The notes under the pieces were generated by a model. It searched no databases and had not been told where the DNA came from. It was given only the letters and a program-made list of their open reading frames with translations. This document shows positions 49,635-58,067 of a stretch of DNA of 64,000 bases, piece after piece. A program made the position numbers and the translations under genes. Position 1 is the first letter of the stretch. Each line of letters opens with the position of its first letter. The stretch covers positions 6,110,001 to 6,174,000 of the forward strand of contig NZ_CP011567.1 in assembly GCF_001655615.1 (NCBI RefSeq), written 5' to 3'. Source of the DNA: Pseudomonas sp. GR 6-02. GTDB taxonomy: Bacteria; Pseudomonadota; Gammaproteobacteria; Pseudomonadales; Pseudomonadaceae.

Positions 49635-49813
49635 ACTCCCTGGGGTGCTTGCCAGTTGACCACGTCCCTGAGCCGATTCGCACTACCCTGGAGGTTGCAC
49701 GTTGGGCTGGTGTGCATGTCCGCTAGACGGAAAGCCTTAAAGCCTACTGCATCTTCCACCTTGAACTTTCGGGTTCAAGGGCTAAGTCAGCAGCGGTTCA
49801 TCCGGGGAGCCTG
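49635..49813 (+). ncRNA. ssrS: 6S RNA
   Basis: The segment between zapA and the cyclo-ligase matches 6S RNA in place and in conserved blocks: CCCTGAGCCGAT near 49664, GTCCGC-AGACGGAAAGCCTTAA near 49720, and CACCTTGAAC...GTTCAAGGG near 49760-49783. The two ends pair (CTCCCTGGGG with CCGGGGAGCC). A -10 box TATACT at 49623-49628 sets the start near 49635. 6S RNA binds sigma-70 polymerase in stationary phase. Ends are approximate. Confidence 0.93.
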
Positions 49814-49821
49814 ATTTCAAT

Positions 49822-49849
49822 CCGATGCCGGTTTTCATACCGGCATCGG
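49822..49849 (+). terminator. Hairpin after 6S RNA
   Basis: CCGATGCCGG and CCGGCATCGG flank an eight-base loop. No strong T tract, so it may define the 6S end or only pause transcription into the next gene. Confidence 0.5.
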
Positions 49850-49898
49850 CATGTTTACGGGTACGCTTTTAGTACTCGCACTTCTGAAGCCTGAATCC

Positions 49899-50504
49899 AT
49901 GACCGAACCTGCGCTGCTGCCCCGACCGCAACTTCGACGCATGCTGCGCAAGGCCCGCCGCGCACTGACCCCCAGTCAGCAGCGCGAGGCCGCTCGCGGG
50001 CTGTATAAGCAATTGGCCCAGCACCCACTGTTCCGCCGCGCAAAACACATCTCCCTGTACCTGCCCACCGACGGTGAAATCGACCCGCGCCTGTTGATGC
50101 GTGCCGCGCAACGTCGGGGCAAGGCGACGTACCTGCCGGTACTCAGCGCCTGGCCGCGAACCAAAATGGTGTTCCAGCGGATTCGTCCCGGCGAAAAACT
50201 CAAACCCAACCGTTTCCGTATTCCAGAACCACGGGCCAATATCGCCCGGCAACGCAAGGTCTGGGCGCTGGATCTGGTGTTGCTGCCGCTGGTGGGGTTT
50301 GACGATGTCGGCGGACGCCTGGGTATGGGCGGCGGCTTCTACGACCGAAGCCTGGCGTACCTGGCGCGCCGAAAAAGCTGGCACAAGCCGACGCTGCTGG
50401 GCTTGGCCCATGAATGTCAGAAGGTTCAAAGATTGGCTCAGGCGAGCTGGGATGTACCGTTGCAGGGCACGGTCACTGACAAGGCGTGGTATTTCGCGGA
50501 CTAG
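49899..50504 (+). CDS. 5-formyltetrahydrofolate cyclo-ligase
   Basis: A 201-residue enzyme that converts 5-formyl-THF to methenyl-THF with ATP. It has the N-terminal RRMLRKARRALT, the strand YLPTDGEIDPR, and the substrate motif GFDDVGGRLGMGGGFYDRSL near residue 140. The ATG at 49899 is used; the frame from 49851 would add 16 residues across the leader. Its place after zapA and 6S RNA is the gammaproteobacterial pattern (ygfA/fau). Confidence 0.92.
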   Translation: MTEPALLPRPQLRRMLRKARRALTPSQQREAARGLYKQLAQHPLFRRAKHISLYLPTDGEIDPRLLMRAAQRRGKATYLPVLSAWPRTKMVFQRIRPGEKLKPNRFRIPEPRANIARQRKVWALDLVLLPLVGFDDVGGRLGMGGGFYDRSLAYLARRKSWHKPTLLGLAHECQKVQRLAQASWDVPLQGTVTDKAWYFAD

Positions 50505-50539
50505 ACGCCACTGATATCAGCGGCGTCCAAAAGACGGGC

Positions 50540-50689
50540 TCAGCGCTTGAAGGCCGACGGCTGTTGCTGCGCGATCTCGACGGGAGCATCGGTCTTGTTG
50601 GCCCACAGGCTTTGGGCGTAGCCGGTGGTCACGACGCCCAAACCGAACAAAATAACCAATATCCATAATAAATCCGGTTTGCGTTTCAT
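50540..50689 (-). CDS. 49-residue single-helix membrane protein
   Basis: A short gene found by reading the minus strand: it begins MKRKPDLLWILVILFGLGVV, has one membrane helix at residues 8-26 with positive charges ahead of it, and ends in a soluble tail APVEIAQQQPSAFKR. GAGGGG lies about eight bases before the ATG at 50689. It is convergent with the cyclo-ligase gene. It resembles small inner-membrane proteins annotated as hypothetical in Pseudomonas; role unknown. The helix placement and Shine-Dalgarno sequence support it. Confidence 0.65.
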   Translation of the reverse strand: MKRKPDLLWILVILFGLGVVTTGYAQSLWANKTDAPVEIAQQQPSAFKR

Positions 50690-50885
50690 CGATTGCCCCC
50701 CTCAAGGCACATCAACACGATGACAGCAGCGGTTTCCGTTTGTAGGCCGTGCAGCAGCGTCAAGCTAAGAAGGCCGGCATTTTGCGACAACGTGAACCGA
50801 CACGCAAACGCTGGCGTCAACCGACTGTCGGTTTGTCATAAAATTGCCTGACCACTTGTCCACCCACCTCGCAAGGAGCAAAACC
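50690..50885. promoter_or_regulatory. Divergent gap between the 49-residue gene and the EVE gene
   Basis: About 196 bases hold the leaders of both genes. AAGGAG lies just before the EVE start. No promoter could be fixed with confidence. Confidence 0.3.
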
Positions 50886-51335
50886 ATGGCTTATTGGCTG
50901 ATGAAATCCGAGCCCGACGAACTCTCCATCAAAGACCTGGAGAAGCTTGGGCGAGCGCGCTGGGACGGGGTTCGCAACTACCAGGCGCGCAACTTTTTAC
51001 GGGCCATGGCAGTCGGCGACGAGTTTTTCTTCTATCACTCCAGCTGCCCTGAGCCAGGGATTGCCGGGGTCGGAAAGATCGTCGAGGCGGCGTATCCGGA
51101 CCCGACGGCGCTGGAGCCCGAGAGTCATTACTTCGATCCGAAGGCCACTGCCGAGAAAAACGCCTGGAGCGCGATCGATGTCGCTCACGTCGAGACGTTT
51201 TCCAAGGTGCTTAAACTCGATTATCTGAAGCAGCAAACGGCACTCGCCGAGATGCCACTGGTGCAGAAAGGCTCGCGCCTGTCGGTAATGCCGGTGACAG
51301 CCGAGCAATGGGCAGTGGTGCTTAATCTGCGCTAA
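50886..51335 (+). CDS. EVE-domain protein
   Basis: A 149-residue single EVE domain (PUA-like fold), beginning AYWLMKSEPDELSIKDLEK, with RWDGVRNYQARNF and DEFFFYHSS near residues 22 and 47. EVE domains bind modified bases in DNA or RNA; in bacteria they appear in defence and RNA contexts. No nuclease or methylase partner lies nearby, so a housekeeping RNA role is more likely. Start 50886 follows AAGGAG. Confidence 0.9.
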   Translation: MAYWLMKSEPDELSIKDLEKLGRARWDGVRNYQARNFLRAMAVGDEFFFYHSSCPEPGIAGVGKIVEAAYPDPTALEPESHYFDPKATAEKNAWSAIDVAHVETFSKVLKLDYLKQQTALAEMPLVQKGSRLSVMPVTAEQWAVVLNLR

Positions 51336-51464
51336 ATACTGCGCTACAGCCTGTGACTCTGGCTTACCTTGCCAAACGGTCAGGCTTACCCCTCAGTTGA
51401 CTGACATCAAGTCGCCCTAGCACTTTCCTGTCAGACTGGGACGCAATAGACGCAGGATGCAGAC

Positions 51465-52430
51465 ATGTCGACGCACAGCCGCTCTTCGCTTTTCTTCGTT
51501 TTTTTGCTGGGGGCTGTATTGCTGGCCGCCGGAGGGTTTGGTTATTGGCGGTCGACCGTTAACCGACTGCCCCAAGGGTTGTCTGTCGGCAATGGTCGAC
51601 TTGAAGCCACTGAAGTGCAGATCGCCAGCAAAACACCCGGTCGATTGGCTGAAGTGCTGGTGGACGAAGGCGACAAGGTAACCCAGGGGCAACTGTTGGC
51701 CCGCATGGACACCCGTACCCTCGAAGCACAGCGCAACCAGGCTGAAGCCGAAGTGATACGCGCCCGGGAAAATCTTTCCGCGGCCCAGGCCAATGTGAAA
51801 CTGCGCCAGAGCGAGCAACTGCTTGCCCAGCAAGAGCTCAAGCGCTCCCAGGCATTGTTCAATCGCGGTTTCGCCAGCGGCCAGATCATCGACCAACAGC
51901 AGTCACGCTTCGACACCGCCAACGCAGCTGTTACGGCGGCCCGCGCTCAGGTGTCCGCCGTCGGCGCAGCCATTGGCGCTGCACAGGCGCAAGTGGCGCA
52001 GTTGAACAGCGAAATCGACGACAGCAGTTTGCGAGCCCCCATCGACGGGATCATTCAGCTTCGCATGGCCGAACCCGGGGAAGTGCTCGGCGCCGGAGGG
52101 CGAGTGTTGCTGCTGATTGACCCGAATGACCAATACATGAATCTCTACCTTGCAGCATCCGTCGCCGGACGCCTGGCGGTCGGCGATGAAGCGCGGATCC
52201 TGCTAGACGCCCTGCCCGACCAGCCACTGCCGGCAAAAATCAGCTTCGTGGCGGCCAAATCGCAGTTCACGCCCAAAGAAGTCGAGACTCGCGACGAACG
52301 TCAGAAACTGGTATTTCGGGTCAAGCTACGCCTGACCCGTCCCAGCGCCGTGCCCCAGGCCAAACCGGGGATGCCCGGCAATGGTTACGTGCGCACCGCT
52401 CCCATTGACTGGCCGGCCAATCTTCAATGA
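51465..52430 (+). CDS. HlyD-family periplasmic adaptor protein
   Basis: A 321-residue membrane-fusion protein with one N-terminal helix (residues 7-27), a lipoyl half-domain (NGRLEATEVQIASKTPGRLAEV), a long coiled coil (about 85-170) and a beta-barrel domain. It would link the ABC exporter encoded next to an outer-membrane channel such as TolC. Its stop overlaps the ABC gene start by four bases. Confidence 0.9.
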   Translation: MSTHSRSSLFFVFLLGAVLLAAGGFGYWRSTVNRLPQGLSVGNGRLEATEVQIASKTPGRLAEVLVDEGDKVTQGQLLARMDTRTLEAQRNQAEAEVIRARENLSAAQANVKLRQSEQLLAQQELKRSQALFNRGFASGQIIDQQQSRFDTANAAVTAARAQVSAVGAAIGAAQAQVAQLNSEIDDSSLRAPIDGIIQLRMAEPGEVLGAGGRVLLLIDPNDQYMNLYLAASVAGRLAVGDEARILLDALPDQPLPAKISFVAAKSQFTPKEVETRDERQKLVFRVKLRLTRPSAVPQAKPGMPGNGYVRTAPIDWPANLQ

Positions 52431-55150
52431 CCGGCCTGGCACTGCATGCCACTCGCCTTCAGCACCGCTATGGCGAACGGCATGCACTGACCGACATCAC
52501 GCTCAGTCTGCCCACTGGTACCCGGTGTGGGTTGATTGGCCCGGATGGCGCCGGCAAATCCAGCCTGCTGGGATTGATCGCCGGCGTGAAGACGCTACAG
52601 GAGGGCCAACTGGAAGTGCTCGGTGGCTCGATCCAGGACCGGCGCCACCGCAACAGCCTCTACTCGCGCATCGCGTTCATGCCTCAAGGTCTGGGCGGCA
52701 ACCTGTACCCTGATCTGTCGATCCGCGAGAACATTCACTTCTTCGCCACGCTGTTCGGGCTGTCCGCGGCCGAAAGCGATCAGCGCATGCACAGCCTGCT
52801 GCTGGCCACCGATCTACTGCGATTTGCCGAACGCCCGGCCGGCAAGCTGTCGGGCGGAATGAAACAGAAGCTCGGACTCTGTTGCGCACTGATCCATGAG
52901 CCGGATTTGTTGATCCTCGATGAGCCGACCACTGGCGTCGACCCTTTGTCCCGACGGCATTTCTGGGAGTTGATCGATGATGTTCGGCGCCAACGCCCGC
53001 AACTGACGCTACTGGTCGCCACCGCGTACATGGAAGAGGCCGAGCAGTTCGAACACTGCCTGATGCTCGACGGCGGCAAACTGATCGCCGCCGGTTTGAG
53101 CCGCGATCTGGCGGCGGTAACCCCCAGCGGCAAGCTCGATGAAGCCTTCACTCACTTTCAGGGTGACACCGGCCACGACAACCAGCCGCTAGTGATCCCT
53201 CCCCGAACCAATGCTACGGCCGACATCGCCATCCAAGCCCATGACCTGACCCTGCGCTTCGGCGATTTCACCGCTGTGGATAAAGTCAGCTTCGCCATCG
53301 GCCGCGGCGAGATCTTCGGGTTTCTGGGCTCCAACGGCTGCGGCAAAACCACCACCATGAAAGTGCTTACCGGACTGATTCCGGCCAGCGAAGGCAGTGC
53401 CACGCTGCTGGGCAACCCAGTGAACGCCAAGGATCTGGCCACCCGCAAGCGCGTCGGCTTCATGTCTCAGAGCTTCTCGCTCTATGGCGAACTCAGCGTT
53501 CGGCAGAACCTGGACCTGCATGCGCGACTGTTCGATCTGCCCCAGGCCGACAGCACTCAGCGCATCGACGAACTGATCCAGCGCTTCAGCCTGGCCAGCG
53601 TCGCCCATCAGCCGTCCGGTGCATTGCCGCTGGGTCTGCGCCAACGATTATCCCTGGCGGTGGCGGTGCTGCATCGCCCGGAAGTGCTGATCCTCGACGA
53701 ACCTACCTCCGGCGTCGACCCGGCGGCGCGGGACGATTTCTGGCGACTGCTGATCGAACTGTCCCGTGAACAGGAGGTGACGATCTTCCTGTCCACCCAC
53801 TTCATGAACGAAGCCCAGCGTTGCGACCGCATCTCATTGATGCACGCAGGCAAGGTTTTGGCCTGCGACACCCCGGCAGCACTGCAACAGCAGTTCAACG
53901 GCCAGACACTTGAGGCCGCGTTCGTCACCTGCCTGGAACAGGCCCAGAGCCCGGGCGCGACAGAGGCGCCACCAACGCCCATCGACACAACGCTCGCACC
54001 CACCCCATCGATGAAAACCCGTCGCTTCAGCTTTGGGCGACTGCGGGCATTGGCGAGCCGTGAAGGCAAGGAACTGCTGCGCGATAGAGTACGCCTGGCC
54101 TTCGCTCTGCTCGGGGCGATGCTCATGATGGTGATTTTCGGCTATGGCATTTCCCTGGACGTGGAGAAACTCGCCTTCGCGGTCTACGACCAGGACCAGA
54201 CCCCGCAAAGCCGGGCTTATCTGGAGGCCTTCCGCGGCTCCCGTTACTTCGACGAGCAACCCCCGATAAGCGATCCGGCGCAGTTGCATCGACGACTGCA
54301 ACGCTCGGAAATCAAACTGGCGCTGGAGATTCCCCCCGGATTCGGTCGGGATCTGTTCGCCGGTCGCCAGCCTACGGTGGCGGCCTGGCTCGACGGCGGT
54401 ATGCCGTTTCGCGCTGAAACCAGCCGCAACTATGTGGAAGCGGTACACCAGGCCAACCTGGAGCAACTGGCGGATCAGTCCAGTCCCGCACCATCCCGGC
54501 AAGCGCCAGCCAAACTGGAAACCCGTTTCCGCTACAACCAGGATGTCGTCAGCGTCAACGCCATCGGCCCTGGAGTGATGGCGCTGATCCTGGCGTTCAT
54601 CCCGGCCATGCTGACTGCGCTGGGCATTGTGCGGGAGAAGGAACTGGGCTCGATCACCAACTTCTACGCCACTCCGCTGACCCGCCTGGAGTTTCTGTTA
54701 GGTAAACAGGTGCCGTATCTGGCCGTCAGTCTGATCAATCTCGCCGTGCTGGCGGCCATGAACCGCTGGCTGTTCGGCGTGCCTTTCAAGGGCAGCGCAT
54801 TGACCCTGGCCTTCGGCGGATTGCTCTACGTGCTGGCGACTACCAGCATGGGCCTGTTGATTTCGGCGTTCACCCGAACCCAGATCGCCGCGATTCTCGG
54901 CACCATGATCATCACCAGTCTGCCGACCATCCAGTTTTCCGGTCTGATCGTGCCGCGGTCGTCCCTTGATGGCGCCGCCGCGGTCATGGGGATGCTGTTT
55001 CCGGCAGGCTATTTTCTCGATATCGCTGTTGGCACCTTTACCAAGGCGCTGGATATCCGGCAGTTGTGGCCACAATGCCTGGCGCTGTTCGGGTTCTTTC
55101 TCGGGTTCACCGGGCTCAGCCTGGCCATGCTGAAAAAGCAGGAGGTCTGA
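52427..55150 (+). CDS. RbbA-like fused ABC exporter (two ATPase domains plus membrane domain)
   Basis: A 907-residue fusion. NBD1 has Walker A GPDGAGKSS, signature LSGGMKQKL and LILDEPTTGVDP; NBD2 has Walker A GSNGCGKTT, LILDEPTSGVDP, and a divergent signature PLGLRQRLSLA in place of LSGG, a family trait of RbbA/YhiH. Residues about 540-905 form an ABC-2 membrane domain with one long periplasmic loop. The substrate is unknown; related systems export drugs or envelope compounds. It is coupled at both ends (ATGA before, TGATG after). Confidence 0.9.
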   Translation: MTGLALHATRLQHRYGERHALTDITLSLPTGTRCGLIGPDGAGKSSLLGLIAGVKTLQEGQLEVLGGSIQDRRHRNSLYSRIAFMPQGLGGNLYPDLSIRENIHFFATLFGLSAAESDQRMHSLLLATDLLRFAERPAGKLSGGMKQKLGLCCALIHEPDLLILDEPTTGVDPLSRRHFWELIDDVRRQRPQLTLLVATAYMEEAEQFEHCLMLDGGKLIAAGLSRDLAAVTPSGKLDEAFTHFQGDTGHDNQPLVIPPRTNATADIAIQAHDLTLRFGDFTAVDKVSFAIGRGEIFGFLGSNGCGKTTTMKVLTGLIPASEGSATLLGNPVNAKDLATRKRVGFMSQSFSLYGELSVRQNLDLHARLFDLPQADSTQRIDELIQRFSLASVAHQPSGALPLGLRQRLSLAVAVLHRPEVLILDEPTSGVDPAARDDFWRLLIELSREQEVTIFLSTHFMNEAQRCDRISLMHAGKVLACDTPAALQQQFNGQTLEAAFVTCLEQAQSPGATEAPPTPIDTTLAPTPSMKTRRFSFGRLRALASREGKELLRDRVRLAFALLGAMLMMVIFGYGISLDVEKLAFAVYDQDQTPQSRAYLEAFRGSRYFDEQPPISDPAQLHRRLQRSEIKLALEIPPGFGRDLFAGRQPTVAAWLDGGMPFRAETSRNYVEAVHQANLEQLADQSSPAPSRQAPAKLETRFRYNQDVVSVNAIGPGVMALILAFIPAMLTALGIVREKELGSITNFYATPLTRLEFLLGKQVPYLAVSLINLAVLAAMNRWLFGVPFKGSALTLAFGGLLYVLATTSMGLLISAFTRTQIAAILGTMIITSLPTIQFSGLIVPRSSLDGAAAVMGMLFPAGYFLDIAVGTFTKALDIRQLWPQCLALFGFFLGFTGLSLAMLKKQEV

Positions 55151-56268
55151 TGCATAAGCTCGCGCACATCCTGCGTCTTGGCCTCAAGGAACTCACCAGC
55201 CTGCGACATGACAGTGTATTGCTGCTGTTCCTGTTCTACGCCTTTACAGTGGCGATCTACATGCCGGCCGCGGGCTCAGTGATCGGTGTGCACAACGCCA
55301 GTGTGGCCATAGTCGATGAAGATCACAGCCCCATGTCACGCCAACTGGCCCAGGTTCTGCGGCCGCCGGAATTTCAACCGCCGGTGCCGCTGCCTTATGC
55401 TCAGCTGGACGAGGTGCTGGACAACGGGCGGTACACCTTCGTGATCAATGTTCCAGCCAATTTTCAGGCCGATCTGCTGGGCGGCCACCAGCCGGCGGTG
55501 CAGGTTAACGTCGACGCCACGGCCATGAGCCAGGCGTTCATGGGGGCAGGCTATATCGGGAGGATTTTCCAGCGCGAGCTGTTGACCTACAGTGGCCAGG
55601 GCGATGCGGCGAGCCAGACACCCGTGCGGCTGACAACACGAGCGCTGTTCAATACCAATCTGGAGGGTGGCTGGTTCCTGGCGGTGATTCAGATCGTCAA
55701 CAACATCACGATCCTGGCCATCATCCTGACGGGCACGGCGCTGCTGCGTGAACGCGAACACGGCACTCTCGACCATTTGCTGGTGCTGCCGCTGACGGCA
55801 CTGGAAATCATGCTGGCGAAAGTCTGGAGCAACATGCTGGTGGTGGTGCTGTGCACCTGGGTGTCGCTGGAAGTCATTGTCAAAGGCGCCCTTGGCGTGC
55901 CGCTGGCTGGCTCCATTAGCTTTTTCTTGCTGGTAACGGCGGTTTATCTGTTCGCCAGCACGGCGCTGGGGATATTCCTCGCGACCCTCGCCCGCTCGAC
56001 ACCGCAGTTCGGCTTGTTGGCGATTCCGGTGATTATCCCGATGTTGCTGCTTTCCGGGGGCAGTACGCCCCTCGACAGCATGCCGCAATGGCTGCAATGG
56101 GTGATGCAGGGCTCGCCATCGACGCACTTCGTCAGCCTCAGCGCCGCGATACTGTTTCGCGACGCCGGCATTGGCGTGGTCTGGCCGGACTTGCTGGCAT
56201 TGAGCGCCATCGGCCTGCTGTTCTTTACCATTGCACTGCTGCGGTTTCGCAAGAGCCTGGCGTCCTGA
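55150..56268 (+). CDS. ABC-2 type permease
   Basis: A 372-residue membrane protein with an N-terminal helix, a large periplasmic domain (VAIVDEDHSPMSRQLAQVL onward) and five C-terminal helices, including the ABC-2 motif REREHGTLDHLLVLPLTALE. AGGAGG lies five bases before the ATG, and the start overlaps the ABC gene stop by one base. It would pair with the membrane half of the preceding protein to form one transporter. Confidence 0.9.
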   Translation: MHKLAHILRLGLKELTSLRHDSVLLLFLFYAFTVAIYMPAAGSVIGVHNASVAIVDEDHSPMSRQLAQVLRPPEFQPPVPLPYAQLDEVLDNGRYTFVINVPANFQADLLGGHQPAVQVNVDATAMSQAFMGAGYIGRIFQRELLTYSGQGDAASQTPVRLTTRALFNTNLEGGWFLAVIQIVNNITILAIILTGTALLREREHGTLDHLLVLPLTALEIMLAKVWSNMLVVVLCTWVSLEVIVKGALGVPLAGSISFFLLVTAVYLFASTALGIFLATLARSTPQFGLLAIPVIIPMLLLSGGSTPLDSMPQWLQWVMQGSPSTHFVSLSAAILFRDAGIGVVWPDLLALSAIGLLFFTIALLRFRKSLAS

Positions 56269-56276
56269 AGGGCCGA

Positions 56277-56309
56277 GTCGCCCTTCGCAGGCAAGCCCGC
56301 GAAGGGGCC
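56277..56309. repeat. REP-like hairpin
   Basis: CCCTTCGCAGGC and GCCCGCGAAGGG face each other between the convergent permease and FliL-like genes. It may serve as a weak transcription stop. Confidence 0.5.
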
Positions 56310-56328
56310 GCCCCAGACAACAAAAGCC

Positions 56329-56736
56329 TTACTGGATAATGAGGTTGTTGAACAACAGATCCTCAACCACCGGCTTGCCGGTTTCGTCGTTCATCACTTG
56401 CTGGGTCTGCTTCAAGGCTTCCTGACGCAGCTTTTCCTTGGCTTCGACGTTGTTCATGGTTTCAGTGGTCTGCTGGGCAAACAACGCCACCAGCTGATTG
56501 CGGATCAACGGCTCATTGGCCTTCACCGCCTTGGTCGCCTCGTCACCAGTCACCCGTAGCGCCACATCGGCCTTGTAGACCTTGAGCTTCGGCGTGCCAT
56601 CCAACCCATAGTTGCCCACGAACGGCGGGCTCAGGGTGATGTAGTTGACCTTCGGGGCTTCACCTTCTTTGGCTTCTTCGGCCATCGCTGCCACAGGCAG
56701 AGACAGGGCCAGCATCAACATGATCCACGCTTTCAC
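56329..56736 (-). CDS. FliL-like secreted protein
   Basis: A 135-residue protein with a signal peptide ending AAMA and a FliL-like core (YITLSPPFVGNYG, VYKADVALRV, LIRNQLVALFAQQT). FliL works at the flagellar motor, but no flagellar gene is near, so this is a stand-alone homologue. The start is a GTG at 56736 with AAGGAG upstream; the longer frame to 56847 would put basic residues ahead of the signal. Confidence 0.8.
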   Translation of the reverse strand: MKAWIMLMLALSLPVAAMAEEAKEGEAPKVNYITLSPPFVGNYGLDGTPKLKVYKADVALRVTGDEATKAVKANEPLIRNQLVALFAQQTTETMNNVEAKEKLRQEALKQTQQVMNDETGKPVVEDLLFNNLIIQ

Positions 56737-56886
56737 AATTCGCTCCTTATCCGGTTTGCGGCCTAGCATAACGACCCGCCGCTCAAGCACAAGCTTATGG
56801 CTGACTATCAGGGTCGGGCATGCTCGTTGACCCGTTAACTCACACACCTACACTTATCGGCCATCACTCCCAAAGGAATAGCCCTG

Positions 56887-57864
56887 ATGAAAGCCGTGCT
56901 GTGCAAAGCCTTCGGCCCTGCCGAATCGCTGGTGCTGGAAGACGTCGCCAGTCCTGTTGCGAAGAAGAACGAAATCCTGCTGGACGTGCACGCGGCCGGG
57001 GTGAATTTCCCGGACACGCTGATCATCGAGGGCAAATACCAGTTCAAACCGCCCTTCCCGTTTTCACCGGGTGGCGAAGCGGCTGGCGTGGTCAGCGCGG
57101 TGGGGGAAAAGGTCAGCCACCTCAAGGTCGGTGACCGGGTCATGGCCCTGACTGGCTGGGGCAGTTTCGCCGAGCAGGTCGCGGTGCCGGGCTACAACGT
57201 GCTGCCGATCCCGCCATCGATGGACTTCAACACTGCCGCCGCTTTCAGCATGACCTACGGCACTTCGATGCACGCCCTCAAGCAACGAGGCAACCTGCAA
57301 CCCGGCGAAACCTTGCTGGTGCTCGGCGCGTCCGGCGGCGTCGGCCTCGCCGCCGTGGAAATCGGCAAAGCCATGGGCGCCCGGGTGATCGCCGCCGCGA
57401 GCAGTGCGGAAAAACTCGCGGTGGCCAAAGCCGCCGGCGCCGATGAGCTGATCAACTACAGCGAAACCAGCCTCAAGGACGAAATCAAACGCCTGACCGA
57501 CGGCCAGGGCGCCGACGTGATCTACGACCCGGTGGGCGGGGACCTGTTCGACCAGGCCATCCGCGCCATCGCCTGGAACGGTCGTCTTCTGGTGGTCGGT
57601 TTCGCCAGTGGACGTATCCCCGAACTGCCAGTGAACCTGGCACTGCTCAAAGGTGCTGCAGTGGTCGGCGTGTTCTGGGGCTCGTTTGCCCAGCGCCAAC
57701 CACAGGACAACGCTGCGAACTTCCAGCAGTTGTTTCACTGGTTCGCCGAAGGCAAATTGAAGCCGCTGGTGTCGCAGGTGTATCCACTGAGCAATGCGGC
57801 GCAGGCGATCAACGATCTTGGCCAGCGCAAGGCGGTCGGAAAGGTGGTCGTGCAGGTTCGTTGA
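56887..57864 (+). CDS. NADPH:quinone oxidoreductase (zinc-independent MDR)
   Basis: A 325-residue medium-chain reductase. The GroES-like part reads LDVHAAGVNFPDTLIIEGKY, and the nucleotide fold has LGASGGVGLAAVEIGKAMGA near residue 148. Catalytic-zinc ligands are not evident, as in quinone oxidoreductases. It may reduce quinones or enones with NADPH. AAAGGA precedes the start. It is divergent from the FliL-like gene. Confidence 0.87.
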   Translation: MKAVLCKAFGPAESLVLEDVASPVAKKNEILLDVHAAGVNFPDTLIIEGKYQFKPPFPFSPGGEAAGVVSAVGEKVSHLKVGDRVMALTGWGSFAEQVAVPGYNVLPIPPSMDFNTAAAFSMTYGTSMHALKQRGNLQPGETLLVLGASGGVGLAAVEIGKAMGARVIAAASSAEKLAVAKAAGADELINYSETSLKDEIKRLTDGQGADVIYDPVGGDLFDQAIRAIAWNGRLLVVGFASGRIPELPVNLALLKGAAVVGVFWGSFAQRQPQDNAANFQQLFHWFAEGKLKPLVSQVYPLSNAAQAINDLGQRKAVGKVVVQVR

Positions 57865-57873
57865 TCGTTTTCA

Positions 57874-57900
57874 AGCCAGGTCGCAGCCTGCGACCTGGCT
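57874..57900. terminator. Hairpin after the quinone oxidoreductase gene
   Basis: AGCCAGGTCGCA-GCC-TGCGACCTGGCT, a perfect stem 10 bases after the stop. It lacks a T tract. Confidence 0.6.
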
Positions 57901-57940
57901 CCGTCATCCCCGTACCGACTCTCATTTATACCTGAGCGAC

Positions 57941-57958
57941 ATGTTCATAAAGGAACAT
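57941..57958. promoter_or_regulatory. GlpR-like operator 1 upstream of glpT
   Basis: ATGTTC-ATAAAG-GAACAT is a perfect interrupted palindrome whose arms match the E. coli GlpR consensus (ATGTTCG-CGAACAT) in outer bases. Binding is inferred. Confidence 0.55.
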
Positions 57959-58003
57959 GCAATCTCCAACATTTCCGCTGTTTTGCCGATGCGAACCGGT
58001 GCT

Positions 58004-58021
58004 ATTTTCGGTAACGAAACT
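58004..58021. promoter_or_regulatory. GlpR-like operator 2 upstream of glpT
   Basis: ATTTTCGGTAACGAAACT contains the core TTCG-GTAA-CGAA, matching the centre of the GlpR consensus (TTCG-WTAW-CGAA). It lies 47 bases before the glpT start, where it could overlap the promoter. Confidence 0.6.
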
Positions 58022-58067
58022 GTAACATTCGCATCCGCAGTCAAAACAAGAAATCTGGAGCTCTTGA

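Noticed and set aside
50886..51335. EVE protein as part of a defence island
   Set aside because: Neighbours are housekeeping genes and no methylase, nuclease or helicase partner is present.
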